From: JBHOQX01 sp042408595
GTDB taxonomy: Bacteria > Chloroflexota > Chloroflexia > Chloroflexales > Roseiflexaceae
NCBI GenBank assembly: GCA_042408595.1
Contig: JBHOQX010000029.1
Location: 1 to 30,521, forward strand
Reading direction: 5' to 3'
DNA: 30,521 nucleotides
The translations under genes were made by a program, and so were the position numbers. Under the pieces are notes generated by a model, which worked only from the letters and a program-made list of their open reading frames with translations, had not been told where the DNA came from and did not search any database. This document shows positions 1 through 7,232 of the stretch, piece after piece. How positions within the stretch are numbered: position 1 is the stretch's first letter; the number at the start of each line of letters is the position of its first letter.

Positions 1-37
1 GAACGGTCTCGGACGCCGCACCCAGGAGGAGGGTTCC

Positions 38-1435
38 ATGTTCGTACCCATCCCACAGCCCGCCCTTGTGCCGCGGGCCCTGCGCGCGGCGGCCCGGCCC
101 GCGCCTGCCGAACCGGTCCGTCTGTCGGAGGTGATCGCTGCACTGTCATTCGCGCTCGACATCACCGAGGGGCAGCCGGAGGGCCATGCGGTCCGCACCT
201 GCCTGATCGGGATGCGTCTGGCCGAGGAGATCGGCCTGAGCGACGCGGAGCGTTCGGCACTGTTTTATGCCCTGCTGCTGAAGGACCTGGGCTGTTCGAG
301 CAACGCGGCGAAGGTCTGCGCGCTGCTGGGGGGCGATGACCTGCTGGCGAAGCGCGACATGAAGCTGACCGACTGGACGAGCCTGCCGCAGGCGGTGCGC
401 TTCGGTCTGGAGCACCTGCGGCCGGGCGGCTCGCCGGCGGCGCGGGCGGCGCAACTGCTGCGGGTCGGGCTGGAAGGGGGGCCGTTCGCCGCCCGGCAGA
501 TCTTCGCGGTGCGCTGCGACCGGGGGGCGCAGATCGCAGCGATGATCGGATTCCCCGAGGCGACGGCGGCGGCCATCCGAGCGCTCGATGAGCACTGGGA
601 CGGGCATGGCCAGCCGCTCGGCCTGCGCGGCGCGGCGATCCCGCTGCTGGCGCGGATCGCCTGCCTGGCGCAGGCGGTGGATATCTTCGCCACGGCGTTC
701 GATGTGGAGGCGGCCTACGCGATGGCGCGGGCCCGCCGCAGGCGCTGGTTCGACCCGGCGCTGGTGGCGGCGCTGGAGCGCTTCCGCCACGACCGGGCGT
801 TCTGGGACGGGCTGGCCGGCGCGCGCGGGCCGGGCGCCGTCGCCGGGTTGGAGCCGCCGGACCAGGTGTTGCTGGCCGACGAGGCCCAGATCGACCGGAT
901 CGCCGAGGCGTTCGCCGAGGTGGTGGATGCCAAATCGCCCTGGACCTATCGGCACTCGGCGGGGGTGGCGGCGCTCGCCGATGGGCTGGCGCGGGTCATG
1001 GGGTTCGACGCCGCGGCGCGGCGCGATCTGCGGCGGGCCGCACTGCTGCACGACATCGGCAAGCTGGGTATCTCGAACCGCATCCTGGACAAGCACGGCC
1101 CGCTGGACGCCGAGGAGCAGGCGGCGATGCGCCGGCACCCGGTCTACACCCGGCGCATTCTGGAGCGGGTCGGCTGCTTCGAGCCGCTGGCCGGCGTGGC
1201 CGCAGCGCACCACGAGCGGCTGGACGGCAGCGGCTACCCCGACGGCCTGCGCGCCGACGAGCTCTCGCCGGCGGCGCGGGTGCTGGCCGTGGCGGATGTC
1301 TGTGATGCGCTGCTGGCGGACCGGCCCTACCGCCGCGGACTGCCGGCACACGAGGTGCTGCGGATCCTGCGCGGCGAGGCCGGCGCGCGGCTCTGCCCGC
1401 AGGCCGTCGAGGCGCTGGCGGAGGTGCTGCGGTAG
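38..1435 (+). CDS. Tandem HD-GYP domain protein (first copy degenerate)
   Basis: The 465-residue product contains two HD-GYP-like halves. The C-terminal half (about 275-465) is canonical: HDIGK at 338-342 and HHERLDGSGYPDGL at 391-404, the metal-binding and GYP motifs of cyclic-dinucleotide phosphodiesterases. The N-terminal half (about 30-255) has the same layout but KDLG at 82-85 replaces HDxG, and EHWDGHGQPLGL (185-196) replaces the HHE..GYP motif. That half is therefore probably catalytically dead and may serve as a sensor or dimerisation module. No membrane segment or receiver domain is visible, so the protein should be cytoplasmic. The ATG is preceded by a strong AGGAGGAGG at about 23-31. 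Family knowledge predicts hydrolysis of c-di-GMP or a related dinucleotide; the actual substrate is not shown. The gene converges on the dehydrogenase gene at 1536. Confidence 0.88.
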   Translation: MFVPIPQPALVPRALRAAARPAPAEPVRLSEVIAALSFALDITEGQPEGHAVRTCLIGMRLAEEIGLSDAERSALFYALLLKDLGCSSNAAKVCALLGGDDLLAKRDMKLTDWTSLPQAVRFGLEHLRPGGSPAARAAQLLRVGLEGGPFAARQIFAVRCDRGAQIAAMIGFPEATAAAIRALDEHWDGHGQPLGLRGAAIPLLARIACLAQAVDIFATAFDVEAAYAMARARRRRWFDPALVAALERFRHDRAFWDGLAGARGPGAVAGLEPPDQVLLADEAQIDRIAEAFAEVVDAKSPWTYRHSAGVAALADGLARVMGFDAAARRDLRRAALLHDIGKLGISNRILDKHGPLDAEEQAAMRRHPVYTRRILERVGCFEPLAGVAAAHHERLDGSGYPDGLRADELSPAARVLAVADVCDALLADRPYRRGLPAHEVLRILRGEAGARLCPQAVEALAEVLR

Positions 1436-1453
1436 GGGCCTTGCCGTTTCGAT

Positions 1454-1510
1454 CGCCCTGCTTCGGGCGCCGGGGCGTGCGTCTACGCCCCGCGCCTCGG
1501 GGCGCACGCC
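1454..1510. terminator. Hairpin cluster between convergent genes
   Basis: The spacer between two converging genes contains CGCCC/GGGCG (1454-1458 with 1465-1469), GGGGCGT/ACGCCCC (1472-1478 with 1485-1491) and, as an alternative, GGCGTGCG/CGCACGCC (1474-1481 with 1503-1510). No T-run follows on either strand, so classic intrinsic termination is doubtful. A bidirectional terminator or transcript-end hairpin is the likely role from position alone. Confidence 0.4.
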
Positions 1511-1535
1511 GCAATCAAACCGGTCGCGCCTGGCC

Positions 1536-2549
1536 TCACCAGACCACCGGCACACGCACCCCGGCCCGCGCTGACTCGACGGCGGCGAGGACCATCGCCA
1601 GGCTCTTGATGTTGTCGTGGCACTCGCCCATCGGCGTCGCGCCGGTTCGCAGGGCGTGGAGGAAGTCGCGCAGCGAGCCGGCGATCCCACGCGGCATCTC
1701 CTCGGGCGCCGCCACGCGTGGCTCCACTCGCGAGAAGAACCCGCCGGCCTCGACGACGACCTCGGCGGCCGGCGGATCGCTGCCGTCCCAGGTGGCCGTG
1801 CCGCGCGGCCCGACGGCGCGCCACGCCGCTTCCCACGACGTGGGCTGCCCTTCGGCGCACCAGCAGCCGCGGTAGGTGAAGCGTAGCCCGCCGGCCATCT
1901 CGAAGATCGCCGTGGCGGCAGCGTTGCCGGCGTACCAGCTCCAGGGCGGGTTGAACTCATCGCAGTAGACCGCCACCGGGTCGACGTCGCACAGGTAGCG
2001 CGCCGCGTCGAAGGTGTGGATCGCCATGTCGAGCAGGAGCGGGCTGGCCATGGTGTCGCGGAAGCCGCCGAAGTGTGCGCCGATGTAGAAATCGGCGTTG
2101 AGGATGCCGGGCGCGCCGGTCGCCTCGACGATCAGGCGGCGCAGGGCACGCAGGCCGGGGTCGTAGCGGCGGCTCTGGCTGACCATGTAGAGCTTGCCGG
2201 CGCGCTCGGCGGCGGCGACCATCGCGCGGGCCTGGTCGAGCGTCGCCGCCATCGGCTTCTCGCCGAGCACCGGCACGCCGGCGGCCAGCGCGGCGAGCGT
2301 CACGTCGTGGTGGGCTTCCGGCACAGTCACGTCCACCACGAAGTCCGGGCGAACCGCGGCGATCGCCCGTTCCAGGTCGGTTCCGGTGTACAGGCCGGGG
2401 ATCTCCAGCGCGGCGGCGGCCTGGGCGGCAGCGTCAGGGCGGATGTCCACCCAGCCGGCAAGCGCCGCCTCGTCGCAGGCGCGCAGGTTCTTCGCCCACT
2501 CGCGGCCCATCGCACCCGCGCCGACCAGCAGCGCAACCATCTGGCTCAT
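1536..2549 (-). CDS. Gfo/Idh/MocA family NAD(P)-dependent oxidoreductase
   Basis: The 337-residue protein begins with a Rossmann nucleotide-binding stretch (VALLVGAGAMG, 5-15) and has the family GEKPM motif at 96-100, where the lysine takes part in catalysis. Family members oxidise or reduce sugars, inositols, or sugar acids and their derivatives with NAD(P). The start at 2549 is chosen because GAGGAG lies about 8 bases upstream and the Rossmann fold begins immediately after; the frame is open further upstream but reads as non-coding there. The gene stands alone, divergent from pyrE and separated by 343 bases, away from the three dehydrogenase paralogues in the 21.8-30.3 kb region. The substrate is unknown. 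Confidence 0.85.
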   Translation of the reverse strand: MSQMVALLVGAGAMGREWAKNLRACDEAALAGWVDIRPDAAAQAAAALEIPGLYTGTDLERAIAAVRPDFVVDVTVPEAHHDVTLAALAAGVPVLGEKPMAATLDQARAMVAAAERAGKLYMVSQSRRYDPGLRALRRLIVEATGAPGILNADFYIGAHFGGFRDTMASPLLLDMAIHTFDAARYLCDVDPVAVYCDEFNPPWSWYAGNAAATAIFEMAGGLRFTYRGCWCAEGQPTSWEAAWRAVGPRGTATWDGSDPPAAEVVVEAGGFFSRVEPRVAAPEEMPRGIAGSLRDFLHALRTGATPMGECHDNIKSLAMVLAAVESARAGVRVPVVW

Positions 2550-2892
2550 CGGTAATACTCCTCGGGTTTCAACATGATCCAGGCGGATGGTCGGCGAATA
2601 GCGGAGGGCGACAGCAACCTGCTCCGGCCACAAAGGCAGTTGGTGCACCCTATCGCCGGCGTCCGTCCGCCGCGTCCTCCGTCTCTCTGCGGCTGCGGGA
2701 TAGGGGCGAAGCACAACGGAGCAATCGTCGGCGCCACCTGGCGGCAGGTCGCCGCTATCGTACCACAGACGCGCCGGGTGTTTCGAACAACGCGTTCGCG
2801 CGCGTGGGATGGCGCGCGGACCGCTGCGCGCCGCGCCAGCGGATCGGCTATAATGGCCGCCCGCGACCGCCGCACACGAGAGGCCCGATGCC
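2550..2892. promoter_or_regulatory. Divergent intergenic region (343 bases)
   Basis: No gene is supported here. The region separates the minus-strand dehydrogenase from plus-strand pyrE, so it should hold both promoters. Besides the pyrE -10 box (entered separately) it has an inverted repeat CCCTATC/GATAGGG (2648-2654 with 2699-2705) and a shorter CGAAC/GTTCG (2784-2788 with 2794-2798). Either could be an operator. No convincing promoter for the minus-strand gene was found. Confidence 0.4.
2849..2854 (+). promoter_or_regulatory. Consensus -10 box upstream of pyrE
   Basis: A perfect TATAAT lies 38 bases before the pyrE start, in otherwise GC-rich sequence. No good -35 hexamer is seen at 16-18 bases. 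Transcription would start near 2861 and leave a leader of about 30 bases, too short for a pyr attenuator or riboswitch. Confidence 0.55.
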
Positions 2893-3513
2893 ATGACCAC
2901 CCCTGCTGAGATCGCCCGGGCGCTGCTGCGCGCCGGGGCCGTGCTGCTCCGCCCGGACGAACCGTTCACGTTCGCTTCCGGCCTGCGCTCGCCGGTCTAC
3001 TGCGACAACCGCGTGCTCCTTGGCGACGTGGCGGCGCGCCGCCTGGTGAGCGCGGCGTTCGCCGGGCGCTGCGCTGGCGCCGAGGTACTGGCCGGCCCGG
3101 CGACCGGCGGCATCCCCTGGGCGGCCTGGGCGGCAGAGCGGCTGGCCCTGCCGATGGCCTACGTGCGCGGTGCGGCCAAGGGGCACGGGCGCGGCCGACA
3201 GATCGAGGGGGCGCCGGTCGCCGGACGGCGTGTCGTGGTGCTGGAGGACACCGTCAGCACCGGTGAGAGCGCGCTGGACGCCGCAGCGGCCCTGCGTGAC
3301 GCCGGGGCCGAGCTGCTGCGCTGCATCTGCATTTTTACCTGGGGCTGGGCGGACACGCGTGAACGCTTCACAGCGGCCGGGCTACCGCTGGAGCCACTGG
3401 TGACGCTCCCCGACCTGCTGGCCGCCGCCGCCGGGGACGGGACACTCTCGCCGGCCCAGCGCGCGGTCGTCGAAGACTGGGCGGCGGACCCACAGGGGTG
3501 GGGGGGACGATGA
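2893..3513 (+). CDS. pyrE: Orotate phosphoribosyltransferase
   Basis: The 206-residue protein matches PyrE in length and motifs. TFASGLRSPVYCDNR is at 26-40, the flexible-loop region AAKGHGRG is at 94-101, and the PRPP-binding signature VVVLEDTVSTGES is at 114-126. It transfers phosphoribose from PRPP to orotate to make OMP in cytoplasmic de novo pyrimidine synthesis. The flexible loop usually carries a lysine pair before the HG; here only K96 is evident. The ATG at 2893 lies 12 bases after a weak GAGAGG. An ATG three codons earlier (2884 region) is out of frame. No other pyrimidine gene is adjacent, so the gene is detached from any pyr operon. Confidence 0.9.
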   Translation: MTTPAEIARALLRAGAVLLRPDEPFTFASGLRSPVYCDNRVLLGDVAARRLVSAAFAGRCAGAEVLAGPATGGIPWAAWAAERLALPMAYVRGAAKGHGRGRQIEGAPVAGRRVVVLEDTVSTGESALDAAAALRDAGAELLRCICIFTWGWADTRERFTAAGLPLEPLVTLPDLLAAAAGDGTLSPAQRAVVEDWAADPQGWGGR

Positions 3514-3588
3514 AGGACGGACGGGGGACGGAAGCAACCGGTTCCGGCCGCAACAGCACGGTCGCGCCGCACACCCAGCCTTCGTCGC

Positions 3589-3846
3589 TCACTCCCGTCC
3601 ATCTACCAGGCGGGTGCCGGGCGGCACATTCGTCACCGCGGCGCCGTCGTCCTCGCCGTCGGGAAGCTCCGCGCCGGGCGGCAGGTTGGCGATCGCCGCG
3701 ACGTCTTCGCCCTCCGCCCGGACGCGCGGTTCCGGCGCAGGAGCGTGGTGCGGCGCGCCGTACTCCGTCACCAGGCTGGCACGCCGGATTCGGCGGTCGT
3801 ACTCGCGATAGACGGCGTCTGAGATCCGCTGGAACCAGGTCGGCAT
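3589..3846 (-). CDS. Small acidic protein with internal duplication, function unknown
   Basis: I do not recognise this 85-residue product. It is likely a real gene: GGAGG ends 6 bases before the ATG and a near-consensus promoter lies upstream. The N-terminus (1-28) is charged and aromatic (MPTWFQRISDAVYREYDRR), probably helical. A His/Pro-rich linker follows (31-40). The C-terminal half holds two copies of a 16-residue motif, AAIANLPPGAELPDGE (50-65) and AAVTNVPPGTRLVDGR (69-84), with pattern AAxxNxPPGxxLxDGx. There is no signal peptide or membrane segment, so it should be cytoplasmic. It converges on pyrE. A structural or binding role for the PPG repeats is only a guess. Confidence 0.65.
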   Translation of the reverse strand: MPTWFQRISDAVYREYDRRIRRASLVTEYGAPHHAPAPEPRVRAEGEDVAAIANLPPGAELPDGEDDGAAVTNVPPGTRLVDGRE

Positions 3847-3878
3847 GCGGAACCTCCGAAATTCGTGGTCGCGGTGCC

Positions 3879-3907
3879 ATTATAGTTACACGACGAGACG
3901 ATGACAA
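3879..3907 (-). promoter_or_regulatory. Sigma-70-type promoter of the 85-residue protein gene
   Basis: On the minus strand TTGTCA (3902-3907) and TATAAT (3879-3884) are separated by exactly 17 bases. This is 5/6 and 6/6 to consensus. Transcription would start near 3872 and leave a leader of about 25 bases before the ATG at 3846. Confidence 0.7.
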
Positions 3908-3920
3908 GAAAGGGGGATGG

Positions 3921-3941
3921 TGGACGCTGGACGATGGACGA
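3921..3941 (+). repeat. Tandem heptamer repeat
   Basis: Three consecutive 7-base units are present: TGGACGC once, then TGGACGA twice. They lie in the spacer upstream of the esterase gene, beside the divergent promoter. Confidence 0.6.
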
Positions 3942-4021
3942 GGGAGGTGTGGAGAGCTGGCGGCCCTCCACAGAACTCTTTTGCACGCGCACGCGCGAAT
4001 GACCACACCCGGGGACTTTTT

Positions 4022-4045
4022 GTTCCCCTGTTCCCCTGTTCTTTT
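4022..4045 (+). repeat. Tandem octamer, pyrimidine-rich
   Basis: GTTCCCCT occurs twice in tandem (4022-4029 and 4030-4037), followed by the degenerate unit GTTCTTTT (4038-4045). The tract lies in what should be the leader of the esterase transcript. Confidence 0.55.
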
Positions 4046-4080
4046 ATTTCCGGCTCTTTGTTCTCCGAAAGGAATCTGCC

Positions 4081-5052
4081 GTGGCGCTCTTCGACATGCC
4101 GTATGACGACCTCGTCGCCTACCGCCCGGCGCGCGACGAGCCGCCCGACTTCGACGCCTTCTGGCAGCGGACGCTGGACGAAGCCCGCGCCTTTCCGCTC
4201 GACGCGCGCTTCGAACCGTTCGACGCGGGGCTGCGGGCCGTCGAGACCTTCGATGTCACCTTCAACGGCTACGGCGGCCAGCCGATCAAAGGCTGGCTGA
4301 TCCTCCCGCGTGGGCGCAGCGGCCCGCTGCCCTGTGTAGTCGAGTTCATCGGCTACGGCGGCGGGCGGGCCTTCCCGCACGACTGGCTGTTCTGGAGCGC
4401 CTGCGGCTATGCCCATTTCGTGATGGACACTCGTGGCCAGGGCAGCGCCTGGAGCCCCGGCGACACGCCCGACCCGGAGCTGGACGGCGCCAACCCGCAG
4501 TTTCCCGGCTTCATGACGCGCGGCATTCTCCGTCCGGAGACCTACTACTACCGGCGGGTCTTCACCGACGCCGTCCGCGCGGTGGACGCCGCCGCCGCGC
4601 ACCCGGCGGTGGATGGGCGGCGGATCGCCGCGGCGGGCGGCAGCCAGGGCGGCGGCATCGCCCTGGCCGTCGCCGGGCTCGCGCCGGCGGTGCGGGCCGC
4701 CCTGCCGGACGTGCCGTTCCTCTGCCATTACCGCCGCGCCACCGAGATCACCGACGCGAACCCATACCAGGAGATCGCCCGCTACTGCATGGTCCACCGC
4801 GATACGATCGACACGGTCTTTGCCACGCTCGCCTACTTCGACGGCGTTACCTTCGCGGCGCGCGCCGGCTGCCCGGCGCTGTTCTCCGTCGGGCTGATGG
4901 ACGAGGTCTGCCCGCCGTCCACGGTTTACGCCGCGTACAACCACTACGCCGGGCCGAAGGACATCCGCGTCTACCGCTACAATCATCACGAAGGCGGCGG
5001 CAGCTTCCAGAAGCGCGAGCAGGCGCGCTTTTTGCACGAACTGTGGGAGTAG
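4081..5052 (+). CDS. Acetyl-xylan esterase / cephalosporin-C deacetylase family (CE7)
   Basis: The 323-residue alpha/beta hydrolase has the CE7 hallmarks: RGQG at 118-121, nucleophile motif GGSQGGG with Ser188, acid Asp274 in GLMDEVCPP, and His303 followed by Glu. The length is usual for the family. Such enzymes remove acetyl groups from short xylo-oligosaccharides and from cephalosporin C. There is no signal peptide, so the enzyme is cytoplasmic, which suits deacetylation of imported oligosaccharides. The start is GTG at 4081, preceded by AAAGGA (4068-4073) at 7 bases. The gene is monocistronic and convergent with the LysR gene. It may serve carbohydrate use together with the importer further right, which is an inference. 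Confidence 0.88.
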   Translation: MALFDMPYDDLVAYRPARDEPPDFDAFWQRTLDEARAFPLDARFEPFDAGLRAVETFDVTFNGYGGQPIKGWLILPRGRSGPLPCVVEFIGYGGGRAFPHDWLFWSACGYAHFVMDTRGQGSAWSPGDTPDPELDGANPQFPGFMTRGILRPETYYYRRVFTDAVRAVDAAAAHPAVDGRRIAAAGGSQGGGIALAVAGLAPAVRAALPDVPFLCHYRRATEITDANPYQEIARYCMVHRDTIDTVFATLAYFDGVTFAARAGCPALFSVGLMDEVCPPSTVYAAYNHYAGPKDIRVYRYNHHEGGGSFQKREQARFLHELWE

Positions 5053-5082
5053 CGGTCTTCGGGCGGTCAGCCGATCGTCAAA

Positions 5083-5146
5083 CGCCTGCCTGAAACAGAT
5101 CTGGTGCATTCCAGGCCAGCTCTTCGAGTCTGGAACAGGCGCCTGT
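5083..5146. terminator. Candidate bidirectional terminator between convergent genes
   Basis: CGCCTG (5083-5088) can pair with CAGGCG (5136-5141), enclosing a smaller CTGG/CCAG stem. The right arm is part of a perfect 12-base palindrome, ACAGGCGCCTGT (5135-5146). The element lies between the stops of the esterase and the LysR gene. There is no T-run. Confidence 0.35.
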
Positions 5147-5162
5147 CGGAGAAGGTACGCCG

Positions 5163-6071
5163 CTAGCCGCCGGGGGGCTCGCTCCGTGTCGCGGGCGACA
5201 GGAAGCGCTCTTCGAGGAACCGGCGGAACACACGGGCCGGCGGCAGCAAGTCGCGCTCCGGGCGCGAGACCAGCGCCAGGGTCCGCTCCAGCCGGATGTC
5301 GCGCACACGCAACGCGGCCAGATGGGCGCCGTCCACCGCCGAGGGCGGAAGCAGCGCCACGCCGAGGCCGGCCTCCACCAGGCGACGCAGCACGGCGAGC
5401 TCGCCGCCGTCCAGCACGATCCGGGGCGCGAAGCCAGCCCGGTGGCAGGCGTGGAGCGCGATCTCGCGCAGATCGTCGCCCGGCGGCGCCAGCAGCAGCG
5501 GCTCGGCGGCCAGCGCCGCGAAGTCGATGCAGGCCGCCTGCGCCAGGCGGTGCGTCCGGCTCACCGCCACGACCAGCTCCTCCACGAAGAGAGGCGTCAC
5601 CCACAGACCGCGCGCCGGCACGGGCAGCGTCGCCAGCGCCAGATCGACGATACCGCGATCGAGCAGGCCGACCAGCGCCGCGGTGTCGCCATCCTGGATA
5701 CGCAGTTCCACGTCTGGGAAGCGCTGGTGAAAGGCAGCGAGCGCCTCGGTCAGCCGCCAGGCATCGATCGTCGGCGGCGCGCCGACCGTCACGCGGCCAC
5801 GGCGCGCCCCGGCCAGCGCCAGCATCTCGGCGCGCGCCTGCTCGATCTGGTCGAGAATGGCGCGCACGCGCACCAACAGCGCCCGGCCCGCTTCGGTCAG
5901 GCGCACGTTGCGCCCGACGCGCTCGAACAGCTCGACGCCGCCCAGTTCGCGCTCCAGGTCGTGGATCTGTTTGGTCAGCGACGGCTGGGCCAGCATCAAC
6001 TCGGCGGCCGCCCGCGAAACATGCTCGTGCCGCGCAACCGCCTCGAAGTAGATCAGGTGGCGTAGCTCCAT
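5163..6071 (-). CDS. LysR-family transcriptional regulator (CbbR-like by position)
   Basis: The 302-residue protein has the LysR winged helix-turn-helix at the N-terminus (MELRHLIYFEAVARHEHVSRAAAELMLAQPSLTKQIHDLE, split here as 1-20 and 21-40) and a periplasmic-binding-like effector domain from about 90 to 290. The ATG at 6071 places the typical LysR start MELRHL at residue 1; in-frame sequence upstream is Arg-rich and unlike the family. It is the last gene after prk on the same strand and has its own extended -10 promoter. Most CbbR genes are divergent from the cbb operon, so this arrangement differs. Its position suggests control of the cbb genes, with metabolites such as RuBP or NADPH as effectors in known CbbR proteins. 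Specificity is not proven by the sequence. Confidence 0.87.
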   Translation of the reverse strand: MELRHLIYFEAVARHEHVSRAAAELMLAQPSLTKQIHDLERELGGVELFERVGRNVRLTEAGRALLVRVRAILDQIEQARAEMLALAGARRGRVTVGAPPTIDAWRLTEALAAFHQRFPDVELRIQDGDTAALVGLLDRGIVDLALATLPVPARGLWVTPLFVEELVVAVSRTHRLAQAACIDFAALAAEPLLLAPPGDDLREIALHACHRAGFAPRIVLDGGELAVLRRLVEAGLGVALLPPSAVDGAHLAALRVRDIRLERTLALVSRPERDLLPPARVFRRFLEERFLSPATRSEPPGG

Positions 6072-6176
6072 ACCTCGGCGCCTCCGGGCCCCCGCGGCCC
6101 ACCCGCGGGATGCGCCGCGCACCGGTGCCAGCGGGCGGCCCGGCGCAGCAAGAACAGGTCGAAGGACGGCAGAGGT

Positions 6177-6185
6177 AGTATAGCA
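6177..6185 (-). promoter_or_regulatory. Extended -10 promoter for the LysR gene
   Basis: The minus strand reads TGCTATACT, that is TATACT (6177-6182) preceded by the TGn extension, with no convincing -35. It lies 106 bases upstream of the LysR start and just after the end of prk. A short GGGAG/CTCCC hairpin (6193-6197 with 6210-6214) directly follows the prk stop and could reduce read-through. Confidence 0.45.
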
Positions 6186-6215
6186 GGGTTCAGGGAGCCG
6201 GGCTCGGCCCTCCCG

Positions 6216-7232
6216 TCAGGTACCGTCGGATGTGCTGAGCGCCGTGACGGGCGCAGGCGCGGCGCCCAGCCGGCTGAGCGCGGCGACCGGGATCGCGAAG
6301 GGCGGGCGCTCGATGTCGCCATACTGGCGCAACAGGTGGTACGTTAGCAAGAGCTGGGTGAGCGCTAGCGGATCGCTGTGGCGCGTCTCGCTGCGGTCCT
6401 GATAGTCGCCGAATTGGTCGGCGCGCAGCGGCAACAGGTCGGGCAGGTGCTGCCAGATCACCTGCTCCAGCTCGGCGGCATGGTGGGCGGCGACGTTGCC
6501 GTCGATCTCGAGGATATCGACCGGCCGCCCGCCGTCGCGGCCCAGCGAGAGCCGGATGCCCTGGTCGACGCGCGCCGGCTCGGCCAGGTAGCTCAGGTCG
6601 GGGTGCGGGATGGTCGGGCGGAGCAGCAGCCGGACGTTCAGCCGGTCGTCGACCTCCTCCGGCGCTACGCCGGGCGGCGGGGCGAACTCGACCACAATAT
6701 CGGCGTCCTGCCGCTGCGGGCGAATGAACGTGCGCGAGTGCGGCTCGCGCTTCTCTAGCTCGGCGAGCACCTGCCCGGTGGTGTAGCCGCGTTTGGTCGT
6801 GTCGCGCTTGATCTTCCAGATCCGCCGCAGCCGCTCGTCCGGGCTGAGGTACACCTTGATATCGTAAAACTGCCGCATCGTCACCGTATGGAAGCCCAGC
6901 AGCCCCTCGACGATCACGAACTCGCGCGGCTGCACGTACTCGGGCCGGATCAGCGTCCCGGTCGCGTGGTCGTAGACCGGCTTGAGGATCGGCTGGCCGT
7001 AGTGCAGGCGCTCCAGGTGCAGCTCGATGATGTCGATATAGTTGCAGTCCGGGTGGAGCGGGGTCAGGTTCATCTGCGCCCGCTCGCGCCGGTCGTATTT
7101 GTGATAATCATCGGTGCAGACGTGGGTGACGCGCTCCTCGCCAAGCAGCTTGATCAGGCCGTTGGTGATGGTCGACTTGCCGGCCGCGCTATCGCCCACG
7201 ATCCCCAGAATGATCGGCCGCCGCCGTCGCAT
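6216..7232 (-). CDS. prk: Phosphoribulokinase, plant/cyanobacterial-type
   Basis: The 338-residue protein is a P-loop kinase with GDSAAGKST at 13-21, TDDYHKYDR at about 40-48, HPDCNYIDI and PVYDHATGT. This pattern and length fit class II (plant/cyanobacterial) phosphoribulokinase, which is longer than the class I enzyme of about 290 residues usual in proteobacteria. It phosphorylates ribulose 5-phosphate with ATP to give RuBP, the RuBisCO substrate. An ideal AGGAGG lies 6 bases before the ATG. The start lies inside the 3' end of cbbX (44-base overlap), which implies translational coupling. The EGLLGFHT stretch after the central beta strand differs from the EGLHPLYD form I know from cyanobacteria. 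A uridine-kinase-like paralogue is a less likely alternative, given the RuBisCO neighbours. Confidence 0.88.
   Translation of the reverse strand: MRRRRPIILGIVGDSAAGKSTITNGLIKLLGEERVTHVCTDDYHKYDRRERAQMNLTPLHPDCNYIDIIELHLERLHYGQPILKPVYDHATGTLIRPEYVQPREFVIVEGLLGFHTVTMRQFYDIKVYLSPDERLRRIWKIKRDTTKRGYTTGQVLAELEKREPHSRTFIRPQRQDADIVVEFAPPPGVAPEEVDDRLNVRLLLRPTIPHPDLSYLAEPARVDQGIRLSLGRDGGRPVDILEIDGNVAAHHAAELEQVIWQHLPDLLPLRADQFGDYQDRSETRHSDPLALTQLLLTYHLLRQYGDIERPPFAIPVAALSRLGAAPAPVTALSTSDGT

Noticed and set aside
2861..2892. A pyr attenuator or riboswitch before pyrE
   Set aside because: The predicted leader is about 30 bases and shows no stem or T-run.
3886..6102. Long minus-strand open frame across the esterase and LysR genes
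   Set aside because: It runs opposite the esterase and in another frame of the LysR gene, and its product is Arg/Ala/Gly low-complexity.
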